From the NCBI RefSeq assembly GCF_002563715.1, contig NZ_PDJJ01000001.1:1116001-1180000 (forward strand): a DNA stretch of 64,000 nt. The letters run 5' to 3'. Each line of letters starts with the position of its first letter. Positions within the stretch are counted from its first letter, which is position 1. Made by a program: the position numbers and the translations under genes. This stretch comes from Isoptericola jiangsuensis (GTDB lineage Bacteria; Actinomycetota; Actinomycetes; Actinomycetales; Cellulomonadaceae). Below are positions 35,496-44,882 of the stretch, piece after piece. The notes under the pieces were generated by a model, which made no database searches, had not been told where the DNA came from, and was given only the letters and a program-made list of their open reading frames with translations.

Positions 35496-35867
35496 GTGCG
35501 TCTCGCACAGCTGTTGGACGAGCGGCTGGTCGACGCGGCCCCCGCCGGTGGTGTCCGCCACTGGACCCCTCACCAGCCCGTGACCCAGGACCCGAACGAG
35601 GCCGCAGAGCTGGACCGCCAGTTCGCCGCTCTGCTGCCCTGCCGCACCAACGACCCCGAGCTCTGGTTCGCCGAGCACACCACCCAGGTGGAGCAGGCCA
35701 AGGCCCTGTGCCGCTCCTGCCCGCTCCAGGCGGGCTGCCTGGCCGGTGCCATCGAGCGAGCCGAGCCGTGGGGCGTCTGGGGCGGCGAGGTCTTCGTGGA
35801 CGGCGCCGTCGTCGCCCGCAAGCGTGGCCGGGGTCGGCCGCGCAAGTCGGAGCAGGCGGCCGCCTGA
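35496..35867 (+). CDS. whiB7: WhiB7 transcription factor
   Basis: Fe-S cluster-binding regulator of intrinsic antibiotic resistance that acts with the primary sigma factor. It has 123 residues. The four cluster ligands are C49, C72, C75 and C81 (LPCRT, LCRSC, GC). The G(V/I)WGG turn is at 93-97, and a C-terminal AT-hook KRGRGRPRKS (109-118) distinguishes WhiB7 from other Wbl proteins. GTG 35496 follows ACGGAGGAACATC. It is preceded by an attenuated leader and an AT-rich promoter and, as in mycobacteria, is next to uvrD2. Confidence 0.95.
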   Translation: MRLAQLLDERLVDAAPAGGVRHWTPHQPVTQDPNEAAELDRQFAALLPCRTNDPELWFAEHTTQVEQAKALCRSCPLQAGCLAGAIERAEPWGVWGGEVFVDGAVVARKRGRGRPRKSEQAAA

Positions 35868-35879
35868 CACACCCACCCC

Positions 35880-35913
35880 AGCGGGGCCCGTCGCACGAGC
35901 GACGGGCCCCGCT
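35880..35913. terminator. whiB7 terminator (bidirectional)
   Basis: A perfect 15-bp stem with a 4-nt loop, 12 bp after the whiB7 stop and 39 bp before the stop of the convergent ThiF-like gene. Confidence 0.85.
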
Positions 35914-35951
35914 CCCGTACCCGCGGACGTTCGCGCGTCCTTCGCCGGCCC

Positions 35952-37013
35952 TCAGGAGGGCACGGGCCGCGGCGCGGTGCACCCGCACGCCGGATGCGGG
36001 TCGAGGGGACGCAGCCGCGGCAGGGCGTCCGGCAGGCGCACCTCCGCCACGGCGTCGCACAAGCCGGGCCGGGTGCCGTCGAGGTGGCTGAGCACCTGCC
36101 CCGCGGCGACCGCGGCGACCGTCGTCGCGAGCACGGTCTCCTGGCCCGTGACCCCCTGCCAACCGCGCAGCTGGCGCGCCAGCTCCGGCCACCGGGGGTC
36201 GTCGTCGCCCGCCTGGTGGTGCCGGCAGGCGACGCACGCCGACGTGCCCGGCAGGACGAACGGCCCCACGAGCACGTCCGCCTCGCGCACGACCACGGAC
36301 AGGTGCGGGACGCCGAGACCCGTGAGCCGGGCGAACGCCTCGGGCCGGTCGACCCGGTCGGCGACGACGACCACCGCGGACGGCGGGTCGTCGTCGCGCC
36401 ACCGGGTCGCGCCCGTCCCTGTGCGGGGCGTCAGCGCGGCCAACGAGCCACGGAGCGCGTCGGCACGCCGCCGACCGACGTCCGCCGCGGCGTAGGTGCC
36501 CACCCCGAGGTCGGTGACCTGCACGGGGAGGTCGTCGTCGAGCAGGAGGCTCCCGACGCCGGCGGCCGCGAGGTGGGCGGCCACCAGCGACCCGATGCGC
36601 GCCAACCCGACCACGGCGACAGTCCGTGCGGCGCGGCGCGCGAGCGTCCCGAGCCCGTCGCCGTCGGGCAGCAGCGCAGCGAGCGCGGGGACGTCGGCGC
36701 CGCCCGCGGCGACGGCGGTGACCTCGGGACGCGAGCGCGCCGGTGCGAGCACGAGCCCGCCGCGGGCGAGGGTGGCGAGGACGTCGTCGCGCCGGTCGGC
36801 GGCGACGCCGTGGCGCGCGGCCGACCGGCGGAGCGATCCGTGCCGGTGGGCGGCGACGTCGCAGAGCCAGCGCACCTCGCGCTCGTGCAGACCCGTCAGG
36901 ACGAGGGCCCACCGGGGGTCGGTGCCGAGCTGGACCTCGCCGTCGCCGCGGTCGAGCACGGGCATGCCGGGGCGCAGCACCGGCTCGGGAGGTCGGGGGC
37001 GGGTGCGCGTCAT
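35952..37013 (-). CDS. ThiF/MoeB-family adenylyltransferase-like protein
   Basis: 353-residue member of the E1-like superfamily. An N-terminal winged-helix-like segment (about 1-120) precedes a Rossmann domain with TVAVVGLARIGSLVAAHL, whose nucleotide loop differs from the usual GxGGLG. CVACRHH and CGCTAP supply four Cys that could bind the structural zinc. The partner sulfur-carrier protein is not nearby, so the substrate is unknown. Starts at 37013, 37049 and 37109 are all possible; the shortest is given because it places the domains normally, and no RBS discriminates. Confidence 0.78.
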   Translation of the reverse strand: MTRTRPRPPEPVLRPGMPVLDRGDGEVQLGTDPRWALVLTGLHEREVRWLCDVAAHRHGSLRRSAARHGVAADRRDDVLATLARGGLVLAPARSRPEVTAVAAGGADVPALAALLPDGDGLGTLARRAARTVAVVGLARIGSLVAAHLAAAGVGSLLLDDDLPVQVTDLGVGTYAAADVGRRRADALRGSLAALTPRTGTGATRWRDDDPPSAVVVVADRVDRPEAFARLTGLGVPHLSVVVREADVLVGPFVLPGTSACVACRHHQAGDDDPRWPELARQLRGWQGVTGQETVLATTVAAVAAGQVLSHLDGTRPGLCDAVAEVRLPDALPRLRPLDPHPACGCTAPRPVPS

Positions 37014-37128
37014 GGCTGCACCGTGCCACGGGTGTCGGGGCGACGTCATGGCTGTGTCGCAGTCCTGTGGACAACGCCTCGGGGTGGGCGGCGGTGTGTC
37101 AGAAGTCACGAGTGCGCCGTCCAGACGG

Positions 37129-37134
37129 TACTGT
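37129..37134 (+). promoter_or_regulatory. Leaderless -10 box of the YgjP-like gene
   Basis: TACTGT ends 6 nt before GTG 37141. Confidence 0.55.
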
Positions 37135-37140
37135 CAGGGC

Positions 37141-37689
37141 GTGGCCCAGGACACGACGGCGTCCGTCGAGGTCCGGCGGAGCCGTCGCCGGACCGCCACG
37201 GTGAGCGCGTACCGCGACGGGGATCGGACCGTCGTGGCCATTCCCGCGCGCTTCTCGCAGGCGCAGGAGCGCGAGTGGGTCGCCAAGATGCTGGCCCGCC
37301 TGGAGGACAAGGAACGCCGCCGCCGCCCGTCCGACGACGAGCTGGTCGAGCGGGCCCAGGAGCTCTCCACGCGCTACCTGGACGGCCGGGCGCACCCGAC
37401 GAGCGTCCGCTGGGCGGCCAACCAGGAACGGCGCTGGGGGTCCTGCACGATCACGGACGGCTCGATCCGGCTGTCGTCACGGCTGCAGGGCATGCCCGAG
37501 TGGGTGATCGACTACGTGCTGCTGCACGAGCTCGCGCACCTGCTGCACGCCGGGCACGGCCCGGAGTTCTGGAAGCTGCTCGACGCCTACCCGCGCACCG
37601 ATCGGGCGCGCGGCTTCCTCGAGGGCGTCTCGTTCACGTCCGACGGCGCCCAGGAGGGCGACGCCGACTCGGGGTCGTCGCCCTCCTAG
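37141..37689 (+). CDS. YgjP-like (DUF45) zinc metallopeptidase
   Basis: 182-residue cytoplasmic metallopeptidase-like protein. The zinc motif is HELAHLLHAGHGPEFW (HExxH with a third His), preceded by RWGSCT and SSRLQGMPEWVIDYVLLHE, both diagnostic of the YgjP/SprT-related M48 group. The substrate is unknown. The start is the GTG 6 nt after TACTGT. Convergent with the DUF2342 gene, with only 5 bp between stops. Confidence 0.9.
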   Translation: MAQDTTASVEVRRSRRRTATVSAYRDGDRTVVAIPARFSQAQEREWVAKMLARLEDKERRRRPSDDELVERAQELSTRYLDGRAHPTSVRWAANQERRWGSCTITDGSIRLSSRLQGMPEWVIDYVLLHELAHLLHAGHGPEFWKLLDAYPRTDRARGFLEGVSFTSDGAQEGDADSGSSPS

Positions 37690-37694
37690 AGACC

Positions 37695-39134
37695 TCAGGA
37701 CGCCGGGTCCGCGGGGGAGCCCGGCTCGTCGGGCAGGTCGCCGAAGATCTGCGCGAGCGCCGCGTCGACGTCGGACTGCTCGTCGGCCTGGGCCGTCCGG
37801 CGGGCCTCGTACCCCGTGGGGTCGTCCAGGTCCTCGGTGCCGGGCAACAGGTCCGGGTGCTCCCACACGGCGTCGCGGGCGGCCGGCCCGCCGGTGGCCA
37901 GCAGGTGCGCGAACAGCGCGGCGGCGTCGCGGGAGCGGCGCGGCCGCAGCTCGAGCCCCACCAGGGAGCGGAACGTGTGCTCCGCGGGACCGCCGGCGGC
38001 GCGGCGCCGGCGGATCATCTCGCGCAGCGGCACCGAGTGGGGCAGGTGGGCGAGCGCGGCCGTGGCCGCGACCTCCGACACCCAGCCCTCGACCAGCGCG
38101 AGCGCGGTCTCGAGGCGCAGGAGGGTGGACTCCTGCTCGGGCGTGTGCTGGAGGCCGAACACGTCGCCCGACAGGGCGCCCCGCAGGGCCTCCGGGTCGG
38201 ACATGTCGACGTCGCGCACCTGCGCCTCGAGCGCGTCGAGGTCGATGGTGATGCCGCGGGCGTACTGCTCGACGAGGGCGTGCAGGTGCGCCTTGAGCCA
38301 CGGCACGTGCACGAACAGGCGAGCGTGCGCGGCCTCGCGGAGGGCGACGTACAGCTGGACCTCCTCGTAGGGGGAGTCCAGGCCGTCGGCGAACGCGGCG
38401 ACGTTGGTCGGCAGCAGGACGGTGGCGGGCTCGTCCAGGAGCGGCACACCGACGTCCGTGGACCCGAACACCTCGCGCGACAGGGTGCCGGCCGCCTGCC
38501 CCACCTGCATGCCGAACACGGCGGAGCCGAGGCCGCGCATCATCGCCGCGGGATCCATGCCGCCGAGCATGCCGCCGGGGAACGCGGGCGCGCCGGGGAA
38601 GGACTCCCCGCCGGGCAGGCCGAGGGCGTCGGGGCCGTCGCCGAGCTGGTCGCGCATCACGGTCGCCAGGGCGTCCGCCACGGACGCCGCGACAGGGGCG
38701 ACGAGCCGCTGCCACGCGGGCAGCGTCGCCTCGACCCACTCGCTGCGGCTCCACGCGCGCGCCGGGCCGCCCGACGGCGGCAGGTCGGTGACGGCGTCCA
38801 GCCACAGCTCGGCGACCTTGAGCGCCTCGGTCGCGGAGCGCGCCTGCGCGCCGTTGAGCGACGGGTCGCCCTCGGCCACGGCGACCTGACGGGCGAGGTC
38901 GTGCGCCACCTCGGTGTTGACGGGCCCCTCGCCGGTGAACATGCGCTGCAGCTGGGCCATCAGCCGCTGCATGGTCCCGGGGTCGGGCGGCGCACCGCCC
39001 ATGAGGGCAGCGGGGTCGAGCCCCTGGGCGCGCATCTGGGCCAGCACCTCGTCGGTGCGGTCCCCGAAGATGCCGCGCAGGGCCTCGTGCAGCCGGCGGT
39101 CGCGCTCCTGGGGGTCCTCGGGCAGGTCGCTCAT
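37695..39134 (-). CDS. Zincin-like protein (DUF2342 family)
   Basis: 479-residue actinobacterial protein of the DUF2342/zincin_2 family (M. tuberculosis Rv3195 occupies the same position). It contains a helical core with LREAAHARLFVHVPWLKAHL, where the metal motif is expected, and Gly/Met/Pro-rich linkers near residue 160-175. Predicted metallopeptidase; no substrate known. The ATG at 39134 opens with MSDLPEDPQERD. It is antisense to its neighbours and ends beside the YgjP-like gene. Confidence 0.88.
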   Translation of the reverse strand: MSDLPEDPQERDRRLHEALRGIFGDRTDEVLAQMRAQGLDPAALMGGAPPDPGTMQRLMAQLQRMFTGEGPVNTEVAHDLARQVAVAEGDPSLNGAQARSATEALKVAELWLDAVTDLPPSGGPARAWSRSEWVEATLPAWQRLVAPVAASVADALATVMRDQLGDGPDALGLPGGESFPGAPAFPGGMLGGMDPAAMMRGLGSAVFGMQVGQAAGTLSREVFGSTDVGVPLLDEPATVLLPTNVAAFADGLDSPYEEVQLYVALREAAHARLFVHVPWLKAHLHALVEQYARGITIDLDALEAQVRDVDMSDPEALRGALSGDVFGLQHTPEQESTLLRLETALALVEGWVSEVAATAALAHLPHSVPLREMIRRRRAAGGPAEHTFRSLVGLELRPRRSRDAAALFAHLLATGGPAARDAVWEHPDLLPGTEDLDDPTGYEARRTAQADEQSDVDAALAQIFGDLPDEPGSPADPAS

Positions 39135-39269
39135 GGCAGGTCGTCGGCTCCTTCCGGTACGGCGTTCGCCGCACGCTCACGGTAACCGGGTCCGACGTCC
39201 CGGGAGCGGGGACGGTTCCGGCTTTCGCTCACGGCGCACCCGCGCCCGCGGATCGGCGATGATGGGGCG

Positions 39270-40448
39270 GTGAGCTTCGAACGCGGCCAGGACCCTGTCG
39301 AGTCGTCCGGTCAGGCGCTGGCTGCGCCGCAGGGCACCGAACCGTGGCACGGCGACGACGACCCCCGCGTCACGCGGCACCGCGCCGGCCCGCGCGCGAC
39401 CACCCTCGTCGTCTCGATGCTGGTGGCGTCGGTGACGGCGGCGGTGCTGCTCGTCATGCCCACGGCCTACGCGATCCGCACGCCCGGGCCGACCGAGGAC
39501 ACGCTCGGCACCCAGGAGCAGGGCGAGGGGCAGAGCGCCACCGAGGTGCCGCTCATCGAGATCGAGGGCGCCGAGACCTATGCCGCCTCGGGCGAGCTGC
39601 GCCTGACGACCGTCTCGGTGTACGGCGGTCCGGGGGGCGACGTCCTGTTCGGGGACGTGCTGTGGGGCTGGTCGTCGCAGGAGCGGTCCGTCCAGCCGGT
39701 CGAGTCGATCTTCCCCGAGGCGGTGACGTCCCAGGAGCAGCAGGAGCTGGGCCAGGCGCAGATGCTCAGCTCGCAGGAGTCCGCGACCGTCGCGGCGCTG
39801 ACCGAGCTCGGGTACGAGGTGCCGACGACGATGACGGTCGTCGAGGCTGCCGCGGGGACGGGCGCGGACGGCGTGGTCGAGCCCGGCGACGTCATCGTCT
39901 CGCTCGACGGGGAGCCGCTGGAGACGTACACCGAGCTGCTGACCGCGCTCGACGCCGTCACCCCCGGCGCCGATGTCGTCCTGGGCGTGGAGCGTGACGG
40001 CGAGCCGACGGACCTCACCGTGACGACGGGGCAGGGCGACGGCCGGGCCCTGCTCGGCGTGCTCATCGACCCGCGGTACGACTTCCCGGTGGACGTGACG
40101 ATCCAGATCGAGGACATCGGCGGTCCGAGCGCGGGGACGATGTTCGCCCTCGGGATCATCGACCGGCTCACGCCCGAGGACGAGCTGGCCGGGGCGGTCG
40201 TGGCCGGCACCGGCACGATGGACGTCGACGGCCGGGTGGGCGCGATCGGCGGCATCGAGCAGAAGATGTACGGCGCGCTGCGTGACGGGGCGCAGTGGTT
40301 CCTGGCGCCGGAGGGCAACTGCGGCGAGGTGGTCGGGCACGAGCCCGACGGCCTGGAGGTGGTGAAGGTCGCGACGCTCGCCGAGGCGCGGGCCGCGATG
40401 GAGGCGATCGGTGCCGGCACGGGGGAGGACCTGCCGCGCTGCGGGTGA
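39270..40448 (+). CDS. Membrane-anchored PDZ-Lon (S16) protease
   Basis: 392-residue protease. One membrane anchor (about 42-68, TTLVVSMLVASVTAAVLLVM) leaves the rest outside the cell. A PDZ domain (about 185-255) is followed by a Lon-type S16 domain with the Ser-Lys dyad: Ser in GGPSAGTMFALG and Lys in GGIEQKMYGAL. M. tuberculosis Rv3194c is the counterpart. GTG 39270 is preceded by GATGAT at the 6-nt spacing seen for other leaderless genes. Confidence 0.92.
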   Translation: MSFERGQDPVESSGQALAAPQGTEPWHGDDDPRVTRHRAGPRATTLVVSMLVASVTAAVLLVMPTAYAIRTPGPTEDTLGTQEQGEGQSATEVPLIEIEGAETYAASGELRLTTVSVYGGPGGDVLFGDVLWGWSSQERSVQPVESIFPEAVTSQEQQELGQAQMLSSQESATVAALTELGYEVPTTMTVVEAAAGTGADGVVEPGDVIVSLDGEPLETYTELLTALDAVTPGADVVLGVERDGEPTDLTVTTGQGDGRALLGVLIDPRYDFPVDVTIQIEDIGGPSAGTMFALGIIDRLTPEDELAGAVVAGTGTMDVDGRVGAIGGIEQKMYGALRDGAQWFLAPEGNCGEVVGHEPDGLEVVKVATLAEARAAMEAIGAGTGEDLPRCG

Positions 40449-40499
40449 CGATCGTGACCGACTCGTGAGCGTCCCGGTGCCCCCACGTGTCGGAATCGT

Positions 40500-40526
40500 G
40501 GGAACCTGGAGCAGCGCCGGGGCGTT
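40500..40526 (+). promoter_or_regulatory. ECF-sigma-like promoter of the UPF0182 gene
   Basis: GGGAAC (40500-40505), a 17-bp spacer and CGTT (40523-40526) match the consensus used by SigE/SigH-type ECF sigma factors of actinobacteria. It lies 65 bp before the UPF0182 start. An envelope-stress input would suit a membrane protein; identification is by motif only. Confidence 0.5.
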
Positions 40527-40590
40527 GAGATGGGAGTCCCGCGTGTCCGAGCACGCGTCCAGCCACGAGCACGAATGAGGTGCCCGCACC

Positions 40591-43500
40591 GTGTCCTTCG
40601 CCCCACCCCGCCGTCAGGACGGTCCACCGGCCCGGCGACGCAGCCCGCTGCTGATCACCCTGCTGGTGCTCGGTGCCCTCGTGGTCGCGCTGCTGTTCCT
40701 GACGAACTTCTGGACCGAGATCCTCTGGTTCGACCAGCTCGGCTTCTCGGACGTGATCTGGACGCAGTGGATCGCCCGGGCCGTGCTGTTCGTCGCGGCG
40801 TTCCTCGTCATGGGCGGGGCGGTCTTCGCCTCGTTCTCGATCGGGTACCGGACCCGGCCGGTGTACGCGCCGTCGACGCCCGAGCAGGCGACCCTCGACC
40901 AGTACCGTGAGGCGGTCGAGCCGCTGCGCAAGGTCGTCACGTACGCGGGCCCGGTCCTCATCGGTCTGTTCGCGGGTGTCGCGGCGTCGTCCCAGTGGCG
41001 CACCGTGCTGCTCGCGCTCAACGGCCAGTCGTTCGGCCAGGACGACCCGCAGTTCGGCATCGACGTCGGCTTCTACGTCTTCACGCTCCCGGTGATCCGG
41101 TTCGCGGTGAGCTTCCTCATGGCCGTCGTGGTGATCTCGGGCATCGCGGCCGTGGTCACGCACTACCTGTACGGCGGCCTGCGGATCGGTCCGGTCGCGC
41201 AGGGCGAGTCCCGCACGACGACGGCGGCGCGGGTCCACCTCGCGGTGCTGGGCGCGGTGCTGATGCTGCTCATCGGCGCGAACTACTGGCTGGACCGCTA
41301 CACGATCCTGTCGGACCGGGGCGACCGCTACGACGGCGCCTCCTACACCGACGTGCACGCCGTCATCCCGTCGAAGGAGATCCTCACGGGTGTCGCGGTC
41401 ATCGTGGCCGTGCTGTTCCTCGTGGCGGCGTTCCGCGACTCGTGGCGCCTGCCGGCGATCGGCGTGGGTCTGATGGTGGTGTCCGCCATCGCCATCGGCG
41501 GTATCTACCCGGCGGTGGTCGAGCGCTTCCAGGTGCAGCCCAACGCGCAGAGCCTCGAGGCGCCCTACATCCAGCGCAACATCGACGCGACGCGGCAGGC
41601 GTTCGACATCGAGGACGTCGATTCGAAGACGTACGACGCCACCACCGAGGCGACGCAGGGCCAGCTCCGCGACGACGCCGAGACGACGACGCAGGTCCGT
41701 CTGCTCGACCCGCAGGTGGTCAGCCCGTCGTTCCGCCAGCTCCAGCAGAACAAGCAGTACTACAACTTCACCGACAACCTCGCGGTCGACCGGTACGAGA
41801 TCGACGGGGAGTCCCGCGACACCGTCATCGCGGTGCGCGAGCTCAACCTCGGTGGTCTGGCCGACCGCAACTGGGTGAACGACCACACCGTGTTCACGCA
41901 CGGGTTCGGCGTCGTCGCGGCCTACGGCAGCCAGCCCGGCCCCGACGGGCAGCCGGCGTTCTTCGAGGGCGGCATCCCGACGCAGGGCGCCCTGTCGGAG
42001 ATGTTCTCCTCCGGCTACGAGCCCCGGATCTACTTCAGCCCGGAGGCGCCGTCGTACTCGATCGTGGGTGCGCCGGAGTCCGAGTCCGGCTGGGAGCTCG
42101 ACTACCAGGCGGACGAGGAGGGCGGCCAGCAGGTCCTCACCAAGTTCCCGACGGACGAGGTCGAGGCCGGCCCGGAGATCGGGTCGTTCCTGCACAAGCT
42201 GCTGTACTCGCTGAAGTTCGGCGACGAGCAGATCTTCTTCTCCGAGCGCGTCACCGAGGCCTCGCAGATCCTCTACGACCGCGACCCGCAGGAGCGCGTG
42301 GCGAAGGTCGCGCCGTGGCTGACCCTGGACAACAAGGTGTACCCGGCGGTCGTCGACGGGCGCGTGAAGTGGGTCGTGGACGCCTACACGACGTCCGACG
42401 CCTACCCGTACTCGGCGAGCCAGCCGATGCAGGAGGCGACCACGGACTCCCTGACGCTCGCCGCGCAGGGCGTGCCGGTCGAGCTGCCGCCGGAGGTCAA
42501 CTACATCCGCAACTCGGTGAAGGCCACCGTGGACGCCTACGACGGCTCGGTCACGCTGTACGCGTGGGACCCGGAGGACCCGGTGCTGCAGGCGTGGAGC
42601 CAGGTGTTCCCGAACTCCCTGGAGCCGATCTCGGAGATCTCCGGCGACCTCATGTCGCACGTCCGCTACCCGGAGGACCTGTTCAAGGTGCAGCGCACGC
42701 TGCTCGAGCGGTACCACGTCACCGACGCGGTCCAGCTGTTCTCCGGCTCGGACGAGTGGGCGACGCCGAACGACCCCGTCGTCAGCACGACGGCCGAGAG
42801 CTCGAAGCAGCCGCCGTACTACATGACGCTGCAGATGCCGGAGGAGGAGTCGCCGGCGTTCTCCCTGACGAGCACGTTCATCCCGGGTGGCAACACCGAC
42901 CGGGAGATCCTCACGGGGTACCTCGCCGCGAACGCCGACGCCGGCTCGGAGGCCGGGGAGGTCGCCGAGAGCTACGGCAAGCTGCAGCTCCTCGAGCTGC
43001 CGCGCGACGCGACGGTCCCGGGCCCGGGCCAGGTGCAGAACAACTTCAACTCGAACCCGACGATCTCTGAGCAGCTGAACATCCTCGGGCGCGGCGACTC
43101 CGAGGTGGTGCGCGGCAACCAGCTGACGCTGCCGGTGGGTGGCGGTCTGCTGTACGTGCAGCCGGTGTACATCCAGTCGGGCTCGGGCACCCAGTTCCCG
43201 CTGCTGCGGCGCGTGCTGGTCGCGTTCGGTGACCAGACGGGCTACGCGGAGACCCTCGACGAGGCGCTGGACCAGGTGTTCGGCGGCGACTCGGGCGCCC
43301 AGGCGGGCGACGCGGACCAGGCGGAGACGGACGTCCCGACGGACGACGTCGTCGTGGACCCCGAGACGGGCGAGGCGACCCCGTCGCCCTCGCCGTCGGC
43401 CACCACCGCGGAGCCGTCGCCGACGCCGTCGGAGACGACGCAGGCCCCGGCCGGCGACCCGCAGACGCGTCTCGACGCGGCGCTGCAGGAGGCCAGCCAG

Positions 43501-43623
43501 GCGCTGACCGACTCGAACGAGGCGCTCCAGGACGGCGACTGGGCCGCGTACGGCGAGGCCCAGGACCGGCTCCAGGCCGCGCTGGAGGACGCGCTGGCCG
43601 CCGAGGGCGAGCTGTCCGAGTGA
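40591..43623 (+). CDS. UPF0182 large membrane protein
   Basis: 1010-residue protein of the UPF0182 family (Rv3193c in M. tuberculosis). About seven membrane helices occupy the first 310 residues (LLITLLVLGALVVALLFL is the first); a large extracytoplasmic domain of about 590 residues follows. The tail from about 900 has an acidic Asp/Glu region, a Pro/Ser/Thr-rich linker (about 930-960) and a final helical segment. Function unknown. It starts with GTG. The PDZ-Lon protease and this gene are a conserved pair in actinobacteria. Confidence 0.92.
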   Translation: MSFAPPRRQDGPPARRRSPLLITLLVLGALVVALLFLTNFWTEILWFDQLGFSDVIWTQWIARAVLFVAAFLVMGGAVFASFSIGYRTRPVYAPSTPEQATLDQYREAVEPLRKVVTYAGPVLIGLFAGVAASSQWRTVLLALNGQSFGQDDPQFGIDVGFYVFTLPVIRFAVSFLMAVVVISGIAAVVTHYLYGGLRIGPVAQGESRTTTAARVHLAVLGAVLMLLIGANYWLDRYTILSDRGDRYDGASYTDVHAVIPSKEILTGVAVIVAVLFLVAAFRDSWRLPAIGVGLMVVSAIAIGGIYPAVVERFQVQPNAQSLEAPYIQRNIDATRQAFDIEDVDSKTYDATTEATQGQLRDDAETTTQVRLLDPQVVSPSFRQLQQNKQYYNFTDNLAVDRYEIDGESRDTVIAVRELNLGGLADRNWVNDHTVFTHGFGVVAAYGSQPGPDGQPAFFEGGIPTQGALSEMFSSGYEPRIYFSPEAPSYSIVGAPESESGWELDYQADEEGGQQVLTKFPTDEVEAGPEIGSFLHKLLYSLKFGDEQIFFSERVTEASQILYDRDPQERVAKVAPWLTLDNKVYPAVVDGRVKWVVDAYTTSDAYPYSASQPMQEATTDSLTLAAQGVPVELPPEVNYIRNSVKATVDAYDGSVTLYAWDPEDPVLQAWSQVFPNSLEPISEISGDLMSHVRYPEDLFKVQRTLLERYHVTDAVQLFSGSDEWATPNDPVVSTTAESSKQPPYYMTLQMPEEESPAFSLTSTFIPGGNTDREILTGYLAANADAGSEAGEVAESYGKLQLLELPRDATVPGPGQVQNNFNSNPTISEQLNILGRGDSEVVRGNQLTLPVGGGLLYVQPVYIQSGSGTQFPLLRRVLVAFGDQTGYAETLDEALDQVFGGDSGAQAGDADQAETDVPTDDVVVDPETGEATPSPSPSATTAEPSPTPSETTQAPAGDPQTRLDAALQEASQALTDSNEALQDGDWAAYGEAQDRLQAALEDALAAEGELSE

Positions 43624-43702
43624 CGTCCGGGGCGGGTGGGTCGCACCTGTGAGGTGCGTCCCACCCGCCCGGATCGACTGGACTTCGCCCGATTCGATGC
43701 CG

Positions 43703-43708
43703 TAATGT
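43703..43708 (+). promoter_or_regulatory. Promoter of the first initiator tRNA
   Basis: TAATGT is a -10 box 12 bp before the tRNA, with TGGACT about 18 bp further upstream as a possible -35. The second tRNA has the matching TAGTGT at 43993-43998, and both are followed by TCAGG(G)AGTCG. Confidence 0.55.
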
Positions 43709-43720
43709 TCAGGGAGTCGA

Positions 43721-43797
43721 CGCGGGGTGGAGCAGCTCGGTAGCTCGCTGGGCTCATAACCCAGAGGTCGCAGGTTCAAATCCTGCCCCCGCTACCA
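43721..43797 (+). tRNA. Initiator tRNA-fMet (CAU), copy 1
   Basis: 77-nt cloverleaf with anticodon CAT in CTCATAA and encoded CCA. Initiator features are the unpaired C1 at the acceptor end (C1 opposite T72) and three consecutive G-C pairs closing the anticodon loop (GGG/CCC). The T-loop is GGTTCAAATCC. Confidence 0.97.
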
Positions 43798-43805
43798 CAT
43801 CGAAG

Positions 43806-43833
43806 GCCCCCGACCGGTTCACCGGTCGGGGGC
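43806..43833 (+). terminator. Terminator after initiator tRNA copy 1
   Basis: Perfect 13-bp stem (GCCCCCGACCGGT and complement), 2-nt loop, then TTTCGTC; starts 9 bp after the tRNA. Confidence 0.85.
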
Positions 43834-44009
43834 TTTCGTCATGTCCGGGTCCCAGTGGGGATTCTTTCGCGCCGGAGGTGTCGGCAGGGTCGGCGCCCCG
43901 CGGCCCGGGACGCAGCCTCGTGGTGCCGGGTGCCGGCGATCGCCGGGACCTGGTGCGACGGAGGCGGTTGGACGCAGACGGTTGCCATGGCGTAGTGTTC
44001 AGGAGTCGC

Positions 44010-44086
<77 letters not shown>

Positions 44087-44089
44087 AGG

Positions 44090-44123
44090 AAGGCCCCCGA
44101 CCGGATCTCCGGTCGGGGGCCTT
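44090..44123 (+). terminator. Terminator after initiator tRNA copy 2
   Basis: Perfect 16-bp stem (AAGGCCCCCGACCGGA and complement) with a 2-nt loop. The same palindrome recurs at 46262-46280 plus 47750-47765, where it is split by the IS30 element. Confidence 0.85.
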
Positions 44124-44157
44124 CGTCATGCGCGGATGCCGCGCGTCGGCCCGGACG

Positions 44158-44715
44158 TCAGCCGCTCTCGTGCAGCACCGTGATCACGGGGAAGTGGTCG
44201 GAGTACCCGTCCTCGTCGACGGGCTTGCCCATCCCGCCGAACGGCAAAGGCCGGGGATAGGCGCCGGTGTCGACCATGGCCGGGTGCCGGTGGACCTGCG
44301 CCGACCCGGGCACCACGTGCAGCGGCGCGTCCTCGCCGACGAGGTTCCGGGGCGATCGCCCGGTAGCCCGCGGACTCCAGACGGCCGCCGCTGCGGCTCG
44401 GCCAGTGGTTGCCCAGCACCACGAGCCTGCGTCCGCCGGCGAGCGTCTCGAAGGTGACCTGCACGATCTCCCGGGTGGCGTTGCGTCGCATGACCACGTG
44501 GAAGAACACGGCCTCGTCGCGCGGTTCCGGCACCCGGAACAGGTCGGCGTCGTAGAGGAAGGCGACGTCGATCCCGCGGGCGTCGTCGGTGTCGGCGTGC
44601 ACCACCTCGTACCGGCGGGGCGCGGGCAGGGCGGCGTTCACCCGGTCGCGCAGCCGGTCGACGACGAACCGGTTCTCGACCTCGCAGACGCCGAGCAGGT
44701 CCGGTCCTGCACCAA
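44158..44715 (-). pseudogene. Broken second copy of the endonuclease/phosphatase gene
   Basis: Near-identical in sequence to parts of the intact gene at 47802-48803 but with two internal deletions relative to it. About 260 bp is missing at 44346/44353 (equivalent to 47991-48256, which shifts the frame after AGYRAIA). About 222 bp is missing at 44713/44715 (equivalent to 48618-48840, which removes the start codon and about 62 N-terminal codons). Homology continues past the gene to about 44765. The original stop codon (44158-44160) survives. It is a remnant of a segmental duplication and no longer codes for a working enzyme. Confidence 0.9.
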
Positions 44716-44882
44716 CCCGGAGGGAGCCGTCGGGCCACCCGGGTGATACGGGACCGGGCGGGCGCGCGCCCCCGGTGCGTCGCGAGAACCGGCAGAACGC
44801 GAGGTCGGGCTGGACGACGTCGAGAGGCGCAGTCTCGCGCCCGCGTGCACCGCGAAGCGCACCGGGGCGGCCGGCCTCCAGC

